Positions 61,952 to 64,000 of a DNA stretch of 64,000 nt are shown in pieces (position 1 is the stretch's first letter; each line of letters begins with the position of its first letter). Under the pieces are notes generated by a model. That model saw nothing but the letters and a program-made list of their open reading frames with translations. It did not search any database and was not told the DNA's origin. Location of the stretch: positions 24,491,142 through 24,555,141 of the forward strand of contig NC_066838.1 of the NCBI RefSeq assembly GCF_001640805.2, read 5' to 3'. Source of the stretch: Lates calcarifer (taxonomy: Eukaryota > Chordata > Actinopteri > Centropomidae). The translations under genes and the position numbers were made by a program.

Positions 61952-62135
61952 TTGGAGAAGCGCTCGCCGATGGCGGGTGTTTTTGCCCCCGTGCGGAGAC
62001 AATGGACAGCTCTTTGGCGGTGGACCCTCAGTGACTGGGACGCCCACTGTCTGCGGCCGAAGGGAGCGACGGAGGCCATGTTTTGCTGCACGTCTGAGCG
62101 ATCAATCTGCCTGTCAGCTTTCCAGGAACGCAGCT
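61952..62135 (-). CDS. lima1: LIMA1 start-codon exon (long isoform)
   Basis: A CTTTCCTCTCAG acceptor opens the exon at 62135. A 5' UTR of 56 bases precedes ATG at 62079-62077, and coding runs 128 nt to a TCCAA|GTAAGT donor. The product starts MASVAPFGRRQWASQSLRVH and ends IGERFS plus a split Lys. Human LIMA1 long isoform begins MESSPFNRRQWTSLSLRV and has IFSKYQ at the matching end, so this is the N-terminus with high confidence. The middle (RQRAVHCLRTGAKTP) is poorly conserved. The start is the only ATG in the exon in this frame. The acceptor shows that a non-coding exon lies further upstream. Confidence 0.92.
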
Positions 62136-62767
62136 CTGAGAGGAAAGAAGGAAAGGAAAAGGAAGATGTTCACGCAATAAAAACAAAACTGAGGCGAAGG
62201 TGGTGTGCTGTTGATTCTGCTCCTCTCCTCTGCAGCTTTTGCTGCTTTGACACCGGCGAGCTGAAGCAGCAACACCCTTCCTGTGCATTTAAATTTTTAT
62301 GACAGCCCCCTCACACTGAAGCAATGTCATACTAACCTCTTTGTGAGCAGTTAAACAGGCTTTAGATCAAAGTTAGGCTTTTATATCAGCGCTAAAACCT
62401 CACTCAGACATCAGTATTTTGTCAGATTACACATTTGCCTGTGTGTTACCACTGCTGCAGTACAAAACCTCACCCAGACATCAATATATTTTGTCTGACT
62501 ACACATTAGACTGAGTTACCACTGCAGCATGGAGCAGTGTCTGAGTCAGAAAGTCAATAGAGCACGTCACACACCCATTGACCATCTGTTCCCTGTGTGA
62601 CGCTGCTCTAACTGAGCCTCCAGGGCAACTACCAGCAGACAAGACAACTGATACTCCTTCATTACACAAACCCCCACCTGTTCTTGTATACACACACTTT
62701 CACAACACACACGTCTCTACCTGCCTGCAACTTCACAGCCTCGAGGCTCGGAGACGTGCAGACACAC

Positions 62768-62805
<38 letters not shown>

Positions 62806-63899
62806 GCCGTTAGCTAAAATAACTGTCATCTGTGAGTTATACACGCTTCGGATGAGTTCAACAATGAGGCCGATGAGCGGGCCGATGACGACAGAGGGGA
62901 GGGTTGGAGCTCGAGTCACAGGCCCGACGTCACTCAGCAGGTGGGCCTTTGTGGGATGTTACCCAATTAGGACCGGCTTGTTAATTTCTACAACACCGTT
63001 TTCTTTGTGTCGGAGCTCTGGGGTCGTTAAAACAACACCCAAGAAACACGGTGACACTGTATTACTCTCAACAAGAAACCTAAACCTAAAGAACCTAAAG
63101 AGAAGTTTTCTATGATTTAAGACAAGAGAGGCAACAAGTGACAGAAGCCAAAAACCATCCAATGTTTGGCATCATTGCTTGAAAAATGAGTAATCAGTGA
63201 TCACATGCTGGATGGGAGGATGTTGCCCAATTACTGTAGAACGGGCTCATTCATTTCTACAACCATGAGAATGTAACAACGGGTCCTCTCCAATCAAGAT
63301 AAGCTTCTTATCTGATGGACAGAACCGTGAAAATACCCAGATAAATTTCCTCAGAGCCGAATGTGACGTATTCAGAAACAAAGACATGTTGAGTTTATGA
63401 TGATAAAAGCACAGAAAAGCAGCAGATCTTCACATCTGAGAGGCATGTTTGCCGTTTATAATTAATCAAATTGTCAGTGCCGATCAACTAATCGATTATT
63501 TGACCGATCAGTCGTGTCAAACATCGCAATTCCTCTCCTTCCAAATACAAATGAGGGATGATCGTGACTGTTTGGGGTAATTCAGCCACTGTCACTTGGG
63601 TTTAGATTGCAAACAAAGCAGCATGTAAAACTGACGCAGTCCATGCAAAGTTTAGTTTTAAAAAGTCTCAAAGTTCAATAGAGAAATTTGAGACCCGGCC
63701 AGAGGTTAGGAGAAGCAGAGAGCAGCTTGATTTTTTTTTAGATTTTTGAAGATCAGAAGGATGCACCGGTGCTCTCTTTTAAACTTCAAACAGACACACA
63801 CAATGAAGAAGCTTCATGTTTCAAACAGTTTAACCTTGATTTTTAAACATCATCCAGTGGAAAACAAACAGAAACTGATGCAAAAACACCACCACCTAC
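62136..63899 (-). other. lima1: Probable LIMA1 first intron
   Basis: Non-coding sequence between the start-codon exon and a candidate first exon at the window edge. It carries a (GCA)12 repeat (62768-62803) in a locally GC-richer patch (about 62730-62950) and a fragment of repeat family B near 63400-63530. An alternative promoter within it is possible but not demonstrable. Confidence 0.5.
62768..62803. repeat. (GCA)12 / CAG-CTG trinucleotide repeat
   Basis: Twelve uninterrupted GCA units on plus, reading as CTG/TGC on the LIMA1-sense strand. It is not within any exon I can support, although short frames through it give poly-Ala or poly-Ser products. Confidence 0.95.
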
Positions 63900-64000
63900 C
63901 TGTGACTGTCTCAGCTGTTTTACTCCCTGACGCTCGTCTGTCTCAGAATTCCTCTACTTGTGTTACTTCCTTCTCCTTTTTTACTCCTCGGCTGCCTCCA
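63900..64000 (-). other. lima1: Candidate non-coding first exon of LIMA1 (partial)
   Basis: On the minus strand, sequence entering from the window edge ends in AGTCACAG|GTAGGTGG, a good 5' splice site about 1.8 kb upstream of the start-codon exon. That exon begins with an acceptor and so needs an upstream partner. No long frame is present. The exon's 5' end is outside the window, and the assignment is inferred from position and donor only. Confidence 0.35.

Noticed and set aside
62684..63115. 143-codon plus-strand frame through the GCA repeat
   Set aside because: The poly-Ala stretch is a by-product of the trinucleotide repeat, and the rest has no recognisable domain.

Overview
The window is an ordinary piece of vertebrate nuclear genome, almost certainly from a ray-finned (teleost) fish. 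Coding sequence is sparse and sits in short exons with GT..AG borders. The spacers are AT-rich and full of teleost-style repeats: Tc1-like relics, a LINE 3' fragment, hAT-like and other terminal-inverted-repeat (TIR) elements, palindromic MITEs and CA/TA/CAG microsatellites. Two genes are recognised, pointing at each other. No bacterial-type gene, CRISPR array or operon is present, and most of the longer open frames are low-complexity or chance frames. Family comparisons (human SPRYD3 and human LIMA1/EPLIN) are from memory, not from a search.

Plus strand, about 15.8-42.7 kb: the 3' half of SPRYD3 (SPRY domain-containing protein 3). Five consecutive coding exons (15845-15994, 28139-28196, 35160-35279, 35824-35981, 39125-39259) join in phase and give about 206 residues covering the second SPRY domain, a poly-glutamate linker and the natural C-terminus. 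The 5' exons were not found in bases 1-15844 and probably lie upstream. A long 3' UTR probably runs to a poly(A) signal at 42721 and carries a 1.12-kb TIR element.

Minus strand, about 64-44.2 kb: essentially the whole LIMA1 (EPLIN) gene. It has a possible non-coding first exon at the window edge, a start-codon exon at 61952-62135, a 42-nt exon at 60447-60488, a large exon at 56118-56522, then exons at 49916-49961, 48929-49023, 47981-48046, 47772-47823, 47387-47451 and 47159-47292, and a long terminal exon at 44911-45991. All junctions join in phase except one (60447 exon to 56522 exon), where a missing small exon or separate isoforms must be assumed. The LIM domain is complete and split over the last two exons.

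The roughly 2.2 kb between the two 3' ends holds a hAT-like element (42902-43856) with 13-bp TIRs and a degenerate 8-bp target duplication. Other structure of interest: a 0.6-0.7-kb segment duplicated inside one SPRYD3 intron and flanked by a perfect 35-bp direct repeat of its target; a palindrome built from two inverted Tc1-like transposase fragments; a 0.75-kb polypyrimidine tract; two diverged repeat families that recur many times; and an unidentified 155-codon frame at 31986-32453. I found no convincing new biological system; these are the items most worth a second look.
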